DNA of 64,000 nucleotides from Reyranella sp. (GTDB lineage: Bacteria; Pseudomonadota; Alphaproteobacteria; Reyranellales; Reyranellaceae). The translations under genes were made by a program, and so were the position numbers. The stretch covers positions 62,001-126,000 of the forward strand of contig NZ_SCVC01000046.1 in the NCBI RefSeq assembly GCF_004297405.1, read 5' to 3'. Within the stretch, counting starts at the first letter, position 1; the number at the start of each line of letters is the position of its first letter. Below are positions 1-7,814 of the stretch, one piece after another. The notes under the pieces were generated by a model. The model had not been told where the DNA came from and searched no databases. It saw nothing but the letters and a program-made list of their open reading frames with translations.

Positions 1-1559
1 AGATCGATGGCTGGCCGGTAGATCCAGATCAGCACGCGATTCACCGGATTGCGGCGTTCCGGCAGGATGCGGCCGCGCACGAACAGAAGCATCAACGCCG
101 GCACCAAGGTGACCGACAGCAGCGCCGCCGCCGCCATCGACAGGCTCTTGGTCCAGGCCAGCGGCTTGAACATCCGGCCCTCCTGCGCCTCCAAGGTGAA
201 GATCGGCAGGAACGACACGGTGATGACCAGCAGGCTGAAGAACAGAGCCGGACCGACCTCGACCGCCGCCTCGATGATCGCCTCGCTGCGCGGCTGGCCT
301 GGTTTCAGCCGTTCCAGATGCTTGTGGGCGTTCTCGATCATCACGATGGCGGCGTCGATCATGGCACCGATGGCAATGGCGATACCGCCGAGGCTCATGA
401 TGTTGGAGCCGATGCCCATGATGTGCATGGCGAGGAACGCCATCAGCACGCCGACCGGCAAGGTCACGATCGCGACCAGCGCCGAGCGCACATGCAGCAG
501 GAACACGAAGCACACGACCGCCACCACGACGCTCTCCTCGACCAGCGTGCGGATCAGCGTGTCGATGGCGCGGTGGATCAGGTCGGAGCGGTCGTAGACC
601 GCCTCGATGCGCACGCCCTCCGGCAGGCCGCCGGCGATCTCCTTGATCTTGGCCTTCACGTTGGCGATGACGTCGAGCGCGTTCTGACCGAAGCGCTGCA
701 GGACGATGCCACTCACCACCTCGCCCTCGCCGTCGAGCTCGGCGACGCCGCGCCGTTCGTCAGGCCCGAACTCGACCCGCGCCACGTCGCGCAGCAACAC
801 CGGCACCGACCCGTCGGCACGCAGCACGATCTGCTCAAGGTCCGCGGTGTTCTTGATATAGCCGCGGCCACGCACCATGAACTCGGTCTCGGCCATCTCG
901 ACGACCCGGCCGCCGACCTCCCGGTTGGAGGCGCGGATCGCCGCGATCACGCTCGCCAGTGGCACGCCGAAGCTGCGCAGCTTGGCCGGGTCGACCACGA
1001 CGTTGTATTGCCGCACGAAACCGCCGACACTTGCCACCTCGGCCACGCCTTCGGCCTTGGCCAGGCCGAAGCGGATGTACCAGTCCTGCAGCGAACGCAA
1101 CTCGGCCAGCGAGCGGTTCGCGCCCACCACGACGTATTGATAGACCCAGCCGACTCCGGTCGCATCGGGTCCCAAGGTCGGCTTGACATCGGCTGGCAGC
1201 TTCTGGGCGCCAGAGTTGAGGTACTCCAGCACACGGCTGCGCGCCCAGTAGATGTCGGTGCCGTCCTCGAAGATGATGTAGACGAACGACACGCCGAAGA
1301 AGGAGAAGCCGCGCACCGCACGGCTGCGCGGCACCGCCAGCATCGCCGTGGTCAGCGGATAGGTGACCTGGTCCTCGACGACCTGCGGCGCCTGGCCCGG
1401 CATCTCGGTGTAGACGATCACCTGAGTGTCGGAGAGGTCCGGGATGGCGTCGAGCGAGACGCGACCGACGGCGTAGAGCCCGCCGCCAGTCAGGCCAAGG
1501 GTGGCAATGAACACCAACAGCAGGTTGCGCGATGACCAGCGGATGAGTCCGGCGATCAT
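1..1559 (-). CDS. cusA: CusA-type heavy-metal RND efflux pump, N-terminal half (runs off the window start)
   Basis: Inner-membrane pump of a tripartite RND exporter that drives Cu(I)/Ag(I)-type ions from the periplasm or cytoplasm out of the cell by proton exchange. The frame opens with ATG at 1559 and stays open to base 1, about 519 residues of the usual 1040-1050. The N-terminus (MIAGLIRWSSRNLLLV) is a membrane helix followed by the HME-RND signature DAIPDLSDTQV near residue 38, then periplasmic porter domain and the second group of helices (FVFLLHVRSALVAIV). The ATG overlaps the stop of the adaptor gene upstream (ATGA), so the two are translationally coupled. Distinguishing Cu/Ag from Co/Zn/Cd (CzcA) would need the C-terminal half; CusB with an N-terminal metal-binding motif and the CusF-like neighbour favour Cu/Ag. 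Confidence 0.93.
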   Translation of the reverse strand, partial: MIAGLIRWSSRNLLLVFIATLGLTGGGLYAVGRVSLDAIPDLSDTQVIVYTEMPGQAPQVVEDQVTYPLTTAMLAVPRSRAVRGFSFFGVSFVYIIFEDGTDIYWARSRVLEYLNSGAQKLPADVKPTLGPDATGVGWVYQYVVVGANRSLAELRSLQDWYIRFGLAKAEGVAEVASVGGFVRQYNVVVDPAKLRSFGVPLASVIAAIRASNREVGGRVVEMAETEFMVRGRGYIKNTADLEQIVLRADGSVPVLLRDVARVEFGPDERRGVAELDGEGEVVSGIVLQRFGQNALDVIANVKAKIKEIAGGLPEGVRIEAVYDRSDLIHRAIDTLIRTLVEESVVVAVVCFVFLLHVRSALVAIVTLPVGVLMAFLAMHIMGIGSNIMSLGGIAIAIGAMIDAAIVMIENAHKHLERLKPGQPRSEAIIEAAVEVGPALFFSLLVITVSFLPIFTLEAQEGRMFKPLAWTKSLSMAAAALLSVTLVPALMLLFVRGRILPERRNPVNRVLIWIYRPAID

Positions 1560-2818
1560 TTGGCGTCTCCTGCGGTGAACGCCGCAAGTGCCGCCCGCAG
1601 ATTGCTCTCGGCGTCGATCAGGAAGGTGGCCGCCGTCACCACGCGCTCGCCCGGCTTCAGCCCGTCGAGCACCTGAACGTACCCAGCCACGCGTGCGCCG
1701 AGCTTCACCGGCCGCGGCTCGTATCGGCCCTCGCCGCGTTCGACCAGCACGACCTGGCGCTTGCCGCTGTCGATCACCGCAGAGTCGGGCACTGCCACCC
1801 ATCGGCCGGGGATGGGCGCCACGATCTCAACGGTGGCCGCCATGTCGGCCCGCAGTAGCCCATCAGGATTGGCCACCTCTATTCTGAGCCGCGCCGTGCG
1901 GCTCTCCTTGCCGACGCTGGGATAGATGAAGGTCACGCGGCCGGGAAACGACCGGTCGGGCCAGGTATTGACGGTGACCTTGGCCACGTCGCCTACTTTC
2001 ACGAAGGCGAGATCCTGCTCGTAGACCTCGGCCAGCACCCACATCGTTGAGGTATCGACGATGCGAAACAGCACCTCGCCGGGCTGGTATCGCATCCCCT
2101 TGACCGCCATCTTCTCAACGACCGTGCCGGCCTCCGGCGCGGGCACGCCGATGATGCGCGGCGCGCGATCGCCGCGACGCAACTTCTCAAGCTCGGCCTC
2201 GGGGTAGTCGAGATTGCGAAGGCGGCCTTCGGCACCGCTCTGCGTACCGCGCGACAGCATGAATTCCTGCTGAAGCACGTTGAGCTCGGGGCTATAAACG
2301 TCGAACAGCTTCTGGCCGGCCGTTACGACGTCGCCGGTCGCATTGACGTAAAGCTTTTCGATCCAGCCGCCGAACTTCGGGGCGACCACCGCCTGGCGGC
2401 GCTCGTCGTACTGCACCGAGGCGAAGGTGAGTATGGTGCGTGCCAGCGCCCGCTCCTCAACGATCTCGCTACGCACGCCTAGCCTCTGGACGCGGTCGAG
2501 GCTCACCTTGACGACATTGCCGTTCTCCGGCGCACCCTCGTCCTCGCAGACGGGGATGTAGTCCATGCCCATCGAGTCCTTTTTCGGCACGGGAGAGGTA
2601 TCAGGCGCCCCCATCGGATTACGGTAGAGCTTCGCCGGCTTGCCATTGCAGGGCCCGCCACTGGGTGCTGCAGCCTGGGCGGCCTCCATCGGAGTGCCGG
2701 GCGTAGTCCCCTTCCACAGCCACAGCACAGCGCCCGCGCCGGCGGCAAGGCCCAAGACGAGGGCGAACAACGCCAGCGACAGGGCGGCACCCCGCTTCGA
2801 ACTCGATGCGTTCGACAT
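1556..2818 (-). CDS. cusB: CusB-type periplasmic adaptor of the RND metal efflux system
   Basis: Membrane-fusion protein linking the RND pump to an outer-membrane channel; 420 residues, normal for CusB. Residues 10-35 form a membrane anchor. Residues about 60-92 (LYRNPMGAPDTSPVPKKDSM...MDYIPV) are a version of the heavy-metal-binding domain typical of CusB adaptors, followed by barrel-sandwich hybrid and beta-barrel domains (KLFDVYSPELNVLQQEFML; GEVLFRIVDTSTMWVLAEVYE). A single Cys (residue 57) lies before the domain and another at 91 after it. It overlaps cusA by 4 nt and follows the small Cys-rich gene by 93 nt. No outer-membrane CusC gene is in the window, so the channel is either beyond the left edge or supplied by the host. 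Confidence 0.93.
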   Translation of the reverse strand: MSNASSSKRGAALSLALFALVLGLAAGAGAVLWLWKGTTPGTPMEAAQAAAPSGGPCNGKPAKLYRNPMGAPDTSPVPKKDSMGMDYIPVCEDEGAPENGNVVKVSLDRVQRLGVRSEIVEERALARTILTFASVQYDERRQAVVAPKFGGWIEKLYVNATGDVVTAGQKLFDVYSPELNVLQQEFMLSRGTQSGAEGRLRNLDYPEAELEKLRRGDRAPRIIGVPAPEAGTVVEKMAVKGMRYQPGEVLFRIVDTSTMWVLAEVYEQDLAFVKVGDVAKVTVNTWPDRSFPGRVTFIYPSVGKESRTARLRIEVANPDGLLRADMAATVEIVAPIPGRWVAVPDSAVIDSGKRQVVLVERGEGRYEPRPVKLGARVAGYVQVLDGLKPGERVVTAATFLIDAESNLRAALAAFTAGDAK

Positions 2819-2911
2819 ACGACTTCCCTTCCAAAGACCACGCGCACAAAGCGCTTGCCACGCCGCGCTACGCCACCAGGCGTGCGCTACGTTCCTGCAA
2901 TGATCGGGAAA

Positions 2912-3259
2912 TCAGATCCGCGGTGGGAAGGGATCGGGCGGCGGTGACCGGCCGTGCAGGGCGGCCGGCGGACGGAGACTAATAATCTCTTTGGTTGAAA
3001 ACGCCTGCAGGGAAAAACTCGCCACGCCGAGAGCCGGCGCCGAGGCCACGCAGCTCTGCACGCAACCTGCCATCGCTGGCTGGCATGGCCCACCCTGGCA
3101 ATCAGGGCAGTGATCGCAGGGCTCGGATGTCGCCGTCTGCGCCGGGGCGCTACTTAGCGAAGGTGCCGAGCCAAGCGCGACCGCCGGCAAACTCGCCGCG
3201 AGAACGGCAAAGCAGGCCAGCAAGCCGGCAAGGAGGCGCAGACGACGCATGGCTATCAT
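2912..3259 (-). CDS. small exported Cys-rich protein of the copper block
   Basis: 115 residues with a signal peptide (LLAGLLACFAVLAASLPAVALG) and a central Cys cluster of six cysteines in about 25 residues (PCDHCPDCQGG, then PCQ, GCVQSCV), ending in a Pro-rich tail. The arrangement suggests a periplasmic metal-binding or disulphide-rich protein; I do not recognise a named family with confidence. It lies between the small membrane gene and cusB on the same strand and is probably co-transcribed. The ATG at 3259 has no strong ribosome site; an in-frame ATG at 3250 is equally possible. Confidence 0.6.
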   Translation of the reverse strand: MIAMRRLRLLAGLLACFAVLAASLPAVALGSAPSLSSAPAQTATSEPCDHCPDCQGGPCQPAMAGCVQSCVASAPALGVASFSLQAFSTKEIISLRPPAALHGRSPPPDPFPPRI

Positions 3260-3384
3260 AGTGTGCTAATCGACCGGACCTGCCAACAGCGCAGTTGTCA
3301 CGGTAGCGTTATGCAGAGATGCTGAATCGATGGCGTAGCGCTGGGCCAAAAACCACCGGCGCGCCGATCGAACAAAGCGACTTC

Positions 3385-3504
3385 TCACCTCGATCGGAGG
3401 TATTTCACGAGAGCCGTAGCGCCCAACAAAAGAACGACGAGGGCTAGTAGTCCAATCAACCATCCGCCCCACATCATGGCGCCGCAGGACATGCCTTCGC
3501 ACAT
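3385..3504 (-). CDS. 39-residue single-span membrane protein
   Basis: The frame starts MCEGMSCGAMMWGG and continues with one hydrophobic helix (LIGLLALVVLLLGATALV) and a basic tail. The start at 3504 is chosen because a perfect GGAGG lies 8 nt upstream of this ATG, while the longer in-frame reading from 3588 has none. Two Cys and three Met before the helix could bind Cu(I), which fits the setting between the CusF-like and Cys-rich genes. Function is unknown. Confidence 0.6.
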   Translation of the reverse strand: MCEGMSCGAMMWGGWLIGLLALVVLLLGATALVKYLRSR

Positions 3505-3612
3505 CGGGGGTCCTCCTAACGGATCGGCGAACGCGCATTGCCGTAACGGCGCCATACTTCGACGGTTCCCGCCGGCCGACGGAGCCAAGTTCTCGAGGCG
3601 CGCGCTGTCGTG

Positions 3613-3933
3613 TCAAATTGAGTTCTCTATTCTGGTGATGACAAACCCTTCAGTGTCGCGTTCGACTCTGAATCGAATCTTGTCTCCCGGCGTCAGCCCT
3701 ATGAGCATCGCCGGGTCCTTGACCCGAAAGATCATGGTCATGGATTCCATATAGAGCTGGGTAATCGGCTGATGCTCGATGGTGATCTTGCCGGCATCGG
3801 TATCGACGTTGACGACGCGGCCGGCGGACAGCACTCGTTCGCCGGACAGGCTGGCGTCCCACGCCAGCGCGGGCAGGGCAACGGCGCCGGTCGCCGCTGC
3901 GACGACCGCCGCGAAAGCTCTTCGACCGAACAT
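3613..3933 (-). CDS. cusF: CusF-like periplasmic copper-binding protein
   Basis: 106 residues; GGAGGT 6 nt upstream of ATG 3933 fixes the start. A signal peptide (FGRRAFAAVVAAATGAVALPALA) precedes a small beta-barrel domain (GKITIEHQPI... MTMIFRVKDPAMLIGLTPGDKIRF) that matches CusF in order. CusF passes Cu(I)/Ag(I) to CusB. The His of EHQPI and the MTM pair match the metal ligands His36, Met47 and Met49 of E. coli CusF, but the conserved Trp44 that caps the metal is missing: the usual W-P-A-M-T-M is Y-M-E-S-M-T-M here. It may be CusF-like or belong to the wider copper-binding family with altered affinity. Confidence 0.82.
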   Translation of the reverse strand: MFGRRAFAAVVAAATGAVALPALAWDASLSGERVLSAGRVVNVDTDAGKITIEHQPITQLYMESMTMIFRVKDPAMLIGLTPGDKIRFRVERDTEGFVITRIENSI

Positions 3934-3964
3934 TTTTTGACCTCCGACAGTATTTCCGGATCCA

Positions 3965-3989
3965 GCGAGTGCCCGGCTTGGGCACTCGC
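3965..3989 (-). other. perfect hairpin between the exported protein gene and cusF-like gene
   Basis: A 10-bp perfect inverted repeat (GCGAGTGCCC / GGGCACTCGC) with a 5-nt loop lies in the 94-nt gap of the presumed operon. No T-run follows on the minus strand, so it is more likely an RNA-processing or stability hairpin than an intrinsic terminator. Confidence 0.5.
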
Positions 3990-4027
3990 CGGCGGGCGGT
4001 GTTCGCAATCGCAGGCCCACCACGACG

Positions 4028-4483
4028 TCATTGGGCATCAAAGGTGACCGCACCGGTGACCACCTCGCTCGCGCCGCGGATCGTCCTCTCCTGCATGAAC
4101 TTCACGGAGGAATTGAAGGAGCGTTCGACGCGAGTTGCACCCGGCACCTTGGCGGAGACCTGTAATGTCTGGGGACCAGCCGTTGCCGTCTCGACAAGGA
4201 ATCGGCGGGATCCCGCTGGTTCGGCGACGGTGTTGATCGCCGTGGCCGCAGAGATCTCCGCGTTCCCAACCGGCCTGCCATCGGCCGTGCGCACGAGGCG
4301 GACAGTTACGTCCGACTTGCCGGCCCCGGCAGGTATCGCCTGCACCAGCTCGAACCGATAGTCCTTGCCGGCGGCGAAGGCGGGGCTGGACATCGTGATC
4401 GCCACCGCGGCGGCGAAGGTCGCTGCGCTCGAGGCCAGAACTACGCCTGTGCCGAGGAGCACCCTGCGAAGGGAATAGGTCAT
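4028..4483 (-). CDS. exported protein with an Ig-like, FixH/YtkA-type appearance
   Basis: 151 residues. AAGGAG lies 7 nt upstream of ATG 4483. A long signal peptide runs to about residue 38 (...ITMSSPAFAAGK). The mature part (DYRFELVQAIPAGAG, then VTVRLVRTADGRPVGNAEI) has the strand pattern seen in FixH/YtkA-like periplasmic domains, though that family assignment is a guess. It is the first gene after the candidate ECF promoter at 4571-4596, heading the copper block, so it is probably a metal-stress protein of the envelope. Confidence 0.65.
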   Translation of the reverse strand: MTYSLRRVLLGTGVVLASSAATFAAAVAITMSSPAFAAGKDYRFELVQAIPAGAGKSDVTVRLVRTADGRPVGNAEISAATAINTVAEPAGSRRFLVETATAGPQTLQVSAKVPGATRVERSFNSSVKFMQERTIRGASEVVTGAVTFDAQ

Positions 4484-4570
4484 GTCGATCTCCTTGTCGA
4501 AGGTAGGACGGTCCCTCAGTTCGAGGGCGCCCGAGGCTCCATTCCGAAATGAATGACCTCTTCCCGTGAG

Positions 4571-4596
4571 TTCGACGCCGAGGGTGCAACGGATAC
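4571..4596 (-). promoter_or_regulatory. SigF-type ECF promoter for the copper block
   Basis: Read on the minus strand the sequence is GTATCC, 16 nt, CGAA. It differs at one base from the GTAACC-N16-CGAA arrangement known for the Caulobacter SigF/NrsF regulon and found in front of the sigma gene here. Transcription would start about 80 nt before ATG 4483 and run through the exported protein, CusF-like and cusBA genes. Confidence 0.6.
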
Positions 4597-4668
4597 AGGC
4601 GCATGCTCACGTTGACGTGAATGGCCGGGTCGGGTGCACTGTCCGCGGGAATTATTTTGGCAGTCCGT

Positions 4669-4694
4669 GTAACCGGGACTGCCTCTCGCCCGAA
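4669..4694 (+). promoter_or_regulatory. SigF-type ECF promoter of the sigma factor gene (autoregulation)
   Basis: GTAACC at 4669-4674, exactly 16 nt, CGAA at 4691-4694. This is an exact match to the promoter form recognised by SigF-like ECF factors. The predicted start is about 10 nt before ATG 4712, so the transcript is nearly leaderless. The match strongly suggests that the sigma factor controls its own operon. Confidence 0.78.
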
Positions 4695-4711
4695 TTAGAG
4701 ACAGCAGCCGT

Positions 4712-5269
4712 ATGTCGACGAACGAGGAAGAGCTGAAGGCACTCATGACGGCCGGCCTCGACGGCGACGCTGCTGCATATCGCGCGTTGCTCGAACGGCT
4801 CAGCCGGCATTTGCGCAGCTACTACCGGGGACGGCTTACGCGCGTCGGGCGGGGAAGCTTTGAAGCGGAGGATCTATTGCAGGAAGCGTTGCTGGCGATC
4901 CACACTCGGCGGCATACCTACGACCGGGCCGAGCTCTTCACGCCGTGGATACACGCGATCGCGCGCTACAAGCTCATAGACTATTTGCGCCGGATCAACT
5001 CGTCCCGCGGCGACGTGCCGATCGAGGACGTCGGCGAGCTCACGTCGCGCGCCGATCATGACGAGGTGGAGAGCTCGATCGACCTGAAGCGGCTCATGGC
5101 CCGGCTACCAGTGAAGATGCAGTGGGCCATTCAGTACGTGAAGCTGGACGGGTTGAGCGTCGCCGAGGCGGCGCGCCGGTCGGGTATGACGGAGTCGGCG
5201 GTCAAGGTCAGCATCCACCGCGGACTGAAGGCGTTGTCGGCGGCGATTCGGCCGGAGCAAAAGTCATGA
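4712..5269 (+). CDS. sigF: ECF RNA polymerase sigma factor (SigF-like, with DUF1109 partner)
   Basis: 185 residues, usual for an ECF sigma factor. Region 2 spans about residues 25-95 (AEDLLQEALLAIHTRR, then TPWIHAIARYKLIDYLRR) and binds the -10 element; region 4 spans about 125-178 (LKRLMARLPVKMQWAIQYVKLDGLSVAEAA, then MTESAVKVSIHRGLKAL), the helix-turn-helix for the -35. The gene overlaps the anti-sigma gene by ATGA, so the pair is made in balance. In Caulobacter the SigF/NrsF pair responds to chromate, cadmium and oxidative stress; the divergent copper block here suggests a similar metal role. Confidence 0.93.
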   Translation: MSTNEEELKALMTAGLDGDAAAYRALLERLSRHLRSYYRGRLTRVGRGSFEAEDLLQEALLAIHTRRHTYDRAELFTPWIHAIARYKLIDYLRRINSSRGDVPIEDVGELTSRADHDEVESSIDLKRLMARLPVKMQWAIQYVKLDGLSVAEAARRSGMTESAVKVSIHRGLKALSAAIRPEQKS

Positions 5270-5907
5270 AGACAGGCGATCTGATCAACATGCTGACCAC
5301 TAATATCGAGGCCGTCGATCACCGGCAGGTGTCGCGCACCTTGGCCGCGGCCGTCGCTGGTGGCGCCGTGATCGCTCTTGGTGCCGCCCTGATCATGCTG
5401 GGCGGCCGGTCCAATATTCGCAGCGACGAGGCGCTCGCCTTCCTCATCGTCAAGCTCACCTTCGCAGTGGCGGTCACGCTCTTAGCCTCCGTCTATCTTA
5501 CCAGACTAGTGCGACCGGGCGTGCATTGGCGTGGCTGGATGGCGCTCGTGGGGGTGCCGTTCGCCGGCATCGTCGGGCTGGCCGCGATCAGCTTGGCCAA
5601 TGCGCCTGCGCTGCATTGGCAAGCGATGTTCATGGGCGATGAATGGCTCGAATGCCTGCTGTCCATCCCGATCATCGCCATCATTCCTTTCGCGCTGGTG
5701 ATCTGGGCGGTGCGCCAAGCAGCGCCGACGAACCTCAGGCGAGCTGGTGCGCTCGCCGGCGTCGTCGCCGGGGGACTGAGCGCCGCCGGCTACGCCTTGC
5801 ATTGCACTGCCGATTCGCTGCCGTTCGTCGCCGTCTGGTATGGCGGCACGATCATGCTGTGCACGCTCGGCGGCGCCGTACTAGGTCCTCGATTGCTAAG
5901 ATGGTAG
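5266..5907 (+). CDS. nrsF: NrsF/DUF1109 membrane anti-sigma factor
   Basis: 213 residues, with ATG 5266 inside the sigma stop codon (ATGA). Six hydrophobic helices are visible, beginning VSRTLAAAVAGGAVIALGAA. The short cytoplasmic N-terminus (MKTGDLINMLTTN) is the part that holds the sigma factor in the family. Three Cys occur (EWLECLLS, ALHCTAD, IMLCTLG); the first two lie where NrsF proteins keep the two conserved cysteines needed to sense oxidants and thiophilic metals. Release of the sigma factor is inferred to follow modification of these residues. Confidence 0.88.
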   Translation: MKTGDLINMLTTNIEAVDHRQVSRTLAAAVAGGAVIALGAALIMLGGRSNIRSDEALAFLIVKLTFAVAVTLLASVYLTRLVRPGVHWRGWMALVGVPFAGIVGLAAISLANAPALHWQAMFMGDEWLECLLSIPIIAIIPFALVIWAVRQAAPTNLRRAGALAGVVAGGLSAAGYALHCTADSLPFVAVWYGGTIMLCTLGGAVLGPRLLRW

Positions 5908-5920
5908 CAGCGTCGGGAGG

Positions 5921-6388
5921 CTAGCGTCGGGTTGAGTTCCGTGCGTACCGGCATCGAATCAGGGCAAATCCAACGGTCGGTACGATCACCCACTGCATCA
6001 ACGGAGACAATCCCAACCCGAGTATTGGAATCGTCGGCATTAGCTCCGAGTACTCCCACGTCTTGCGGACTACGGTGTTCAGCCATTCGCTGTAGACCGT
6101 ATAGCTGATCCCAATAACGATGGTCGTCGCCATGACGGGAATGAACCTTTCAGATGGCCATGCGAGGTTCCCGACGGCGACGAGCGCGACCAGAAGTGAG
6201 AGGCTCGCGATCATCAAGTCTCCGGCCGTGCAATGGAGGACCGCGAAGGCAATTTCACCCAAGCTTCCGGTGCTCCAAATCGCATAGAGCGGGAGTTGCA
6301 GCGTTTCCCACACAAGGTGAAGTATCGCTGAAGCGCTTAGGTAAATTCTGAGCGTCCGGAGCCAGTCGATCGGCGGGGATGGAGTCAT
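5921..6388 (-). CDS. four-helix membrane protein of unknown function
   Basis: 155 residues from ATG 6388. Helices occur at about 12-30, 45-65, 70-95 and 125-145. Conserved-looking polar motifs sit in or near the helices: HLVWETLQLPLY, LHCTAGDL, YSEWLN and LSPLMQWVIVP. The gene follows the TRAP large permease by 25 nt on the same strand and is probably the last gene of that operon, although no ribosome site precedes the ATG. I do not recognise a function. Confidence 0.62.
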   Translation of the reverse strand: MTPSPPIDWLRTLRIYLSASAILHLVWETLQLPLYAIWSTGSLGEIAFAVLHCTAGDLMIASLSLLVALVAVGNLAWPSERFIPVMATTIVIGISYTVYSEWLNTVVRKTWEYSELMPTIPILGLGLSPLMQWVIVPTVGFALIRCRYARNSTRR

Positions 6389-6413
6389 CACGTAGCAGGC
6401 GCGCTGCCTTGGG

Positions 6414-7784
6414 TTAGGGTGTAGCGGCAAGGATCGGCAGCCAGGTCGCAAGCCCGGGCAGGACGAGGACAAGCGCGATGCCGACCAGTTGGATCACCAC
6501 GATCGGCACGATGCCCCGATAGATGTCGCGCAGCGAGACGCTCGGTGGTGCAGCGCCCTTGAGGAAGAAGAGCGCGAAGCCGAAAGGCGGTGTCAGGAAC
6601 GAGGTTTGCAGGTTGAGCGCGATCAGCACCGCGATCCACAAGGAGGCAAGCTCGGGCGAGCCGACATAGGCCGAGAAATCGAGCGCCTTCAGCACCGGCT
6701 CGAAGATCGGCAAAGTGATGAGGGCGATCTCGATCCAGTCGATGAAGAAACCGAGCACGAAGATGATCGCCAGCATGGTCAGCAGCATGCCCCAGTCGCC
6801 GAAGCCGAGACCCCGCAGCAGCTCGAGGACCAGCGTGTCGCCGCCGAAGTAGCGGAACACGTAGGAGAACACCGTTGCGGCGACGGCGATGAAAAAGACC
6901 ATCGCGGTCATCAGCGCCGTGCTCTCGACGATCCCGTGCATGGCGCGCAGCGAGAAGCTGCGATTGAGCAGCATGAGCAGGATTGCGCCAGCCGCACCGA
7001 CGCACGCCGACTGTGTCGGCGTGGCTAGGCCGGCGATGACCGAGCCAAGCACCATGGCGATAAGCAGCACCGGAAGCGCCAGGCTCCGGACGATATAGAT
7101 CGTGAGCTGCAGTGCACTACGGGTCGGCAAGGCTGTAAGCGGGGGTGCGATTCGCGGATCGAGGATCGCCGCGCCGACATAGTAGCCGACGTACAGCGCG
7201 ACCAGAACAAGGCCCGGCACGATCGTCGAAAGGAACATCTGTGAAATGAACACCCCGAGCTCGTCGGCGAGGAAATACAGCATGATTGCCGGCGGCAGGA
7301 TCAGGCCGAGCGTGCCGGCGGCGGCAATCGAGCCGGTGGCGAAGGATTTCTTGTATCCGCGCTCCAGCATGGTGGGGAGCGCGAGATAGGCGAGCGTCGC
7401 CACCGAGGCGCCGACCAGGCCGGCAGACGGTGCCAGGATGACGCCGATCACCGTCACCGCGACCGCCTGGCTGGCGGGTACGCGGCGCAACAACACCTGC
7501 AGGCAGACCAACAGTTCGCGGCCGATCCCGCTTCTTTCCAGGGCAATGCCCATGAAAAGCAGCATCGGTACCGCGGGATAGATCAGGTTCTCGCCGAGCG
7601 TCGAGTAGATGCGCAGCGGAATGTTGAAAAAGGCGACGAGCGGGAACTGCTCCAGCGCGTAGCCGATCAAGCCGAAGCCCAGCCCGACCCCGATGAGAAC
7701 AAGCGCCACGGGATAGCCGCTGAAAAGCAGCAAGGCCAATGCCAGGACCATGAACAGTGCGAGGTTATCGATCAGGAAATCCAT
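6414..7784 (-). CDS. dctM: TRAP transporter large permease (DctM type), first system
   Basis: 456 residues with about 12-13 membrane helices. Typical DctM/SiaM features are present: YPAVPMLLFMGIALERSGI near residue 70, LAPSAGLVGASVATLAYLALP and AAAGTLGLILPPAIMLYFLAD, and the C-terminal NLQTSFLTPPFGFALFFLKG. DctM proteins use a sodium gradient to import organic acids handed over by a DctP binding protein. It follows DctQ by 30 nt. No DctP gene is present in the operon or window, so the substrate is unknown. Confidence 0.93.
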   Translation of the reverse strand: MDFLIDNLALFMVLALALLLFSGYPVALVLIGVGLGFGLIGYALEQFPLVAFFNIPLRIYSTLGENLIYPAVPMLLFMGIALERSGIGRELLVCLQVLLRRVPASQAVAVTVIGVILAPSAGLVGASVATLAYLALPTMLERGYKKSFATGSIAAAGTLGLILPPAIMLYFLADELGVFISQMFLSTIVPGLVLVALYVGYYVGAAILDPRIAPPLTALPTRSALQLTIYIVRSLALPVLLIAMVLGSVIAGLATPTQSACVGAAGAILLMLLNRSFSLRAMHGIVESTALMTAMVFFIAVAATVFSYVFRYFGGDTLVLELLRGLGFGDWGMLLTMLAIIFVLGFFIDWIEIALITLPIFEPVLKALDFSAYVGSPELASLWIAVLIALNLQTSFLTPPFGFALFFLKGAAPPSVSLRDIYRGIVPIVVIQLVGIALVLVLPGLATWLPILAATP

Positions 7785-7814
7785 CGCGCCCCCCCTGCGC
7801 CGAATGTGTTCTCG

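Noticed and set aside
318..1535. 405-residue plus-strand frame at the left end
   Set aside because: It is antisense to cusA, His/Asp-rich from reversed codons of a GC-rich gene, and shows no domain.
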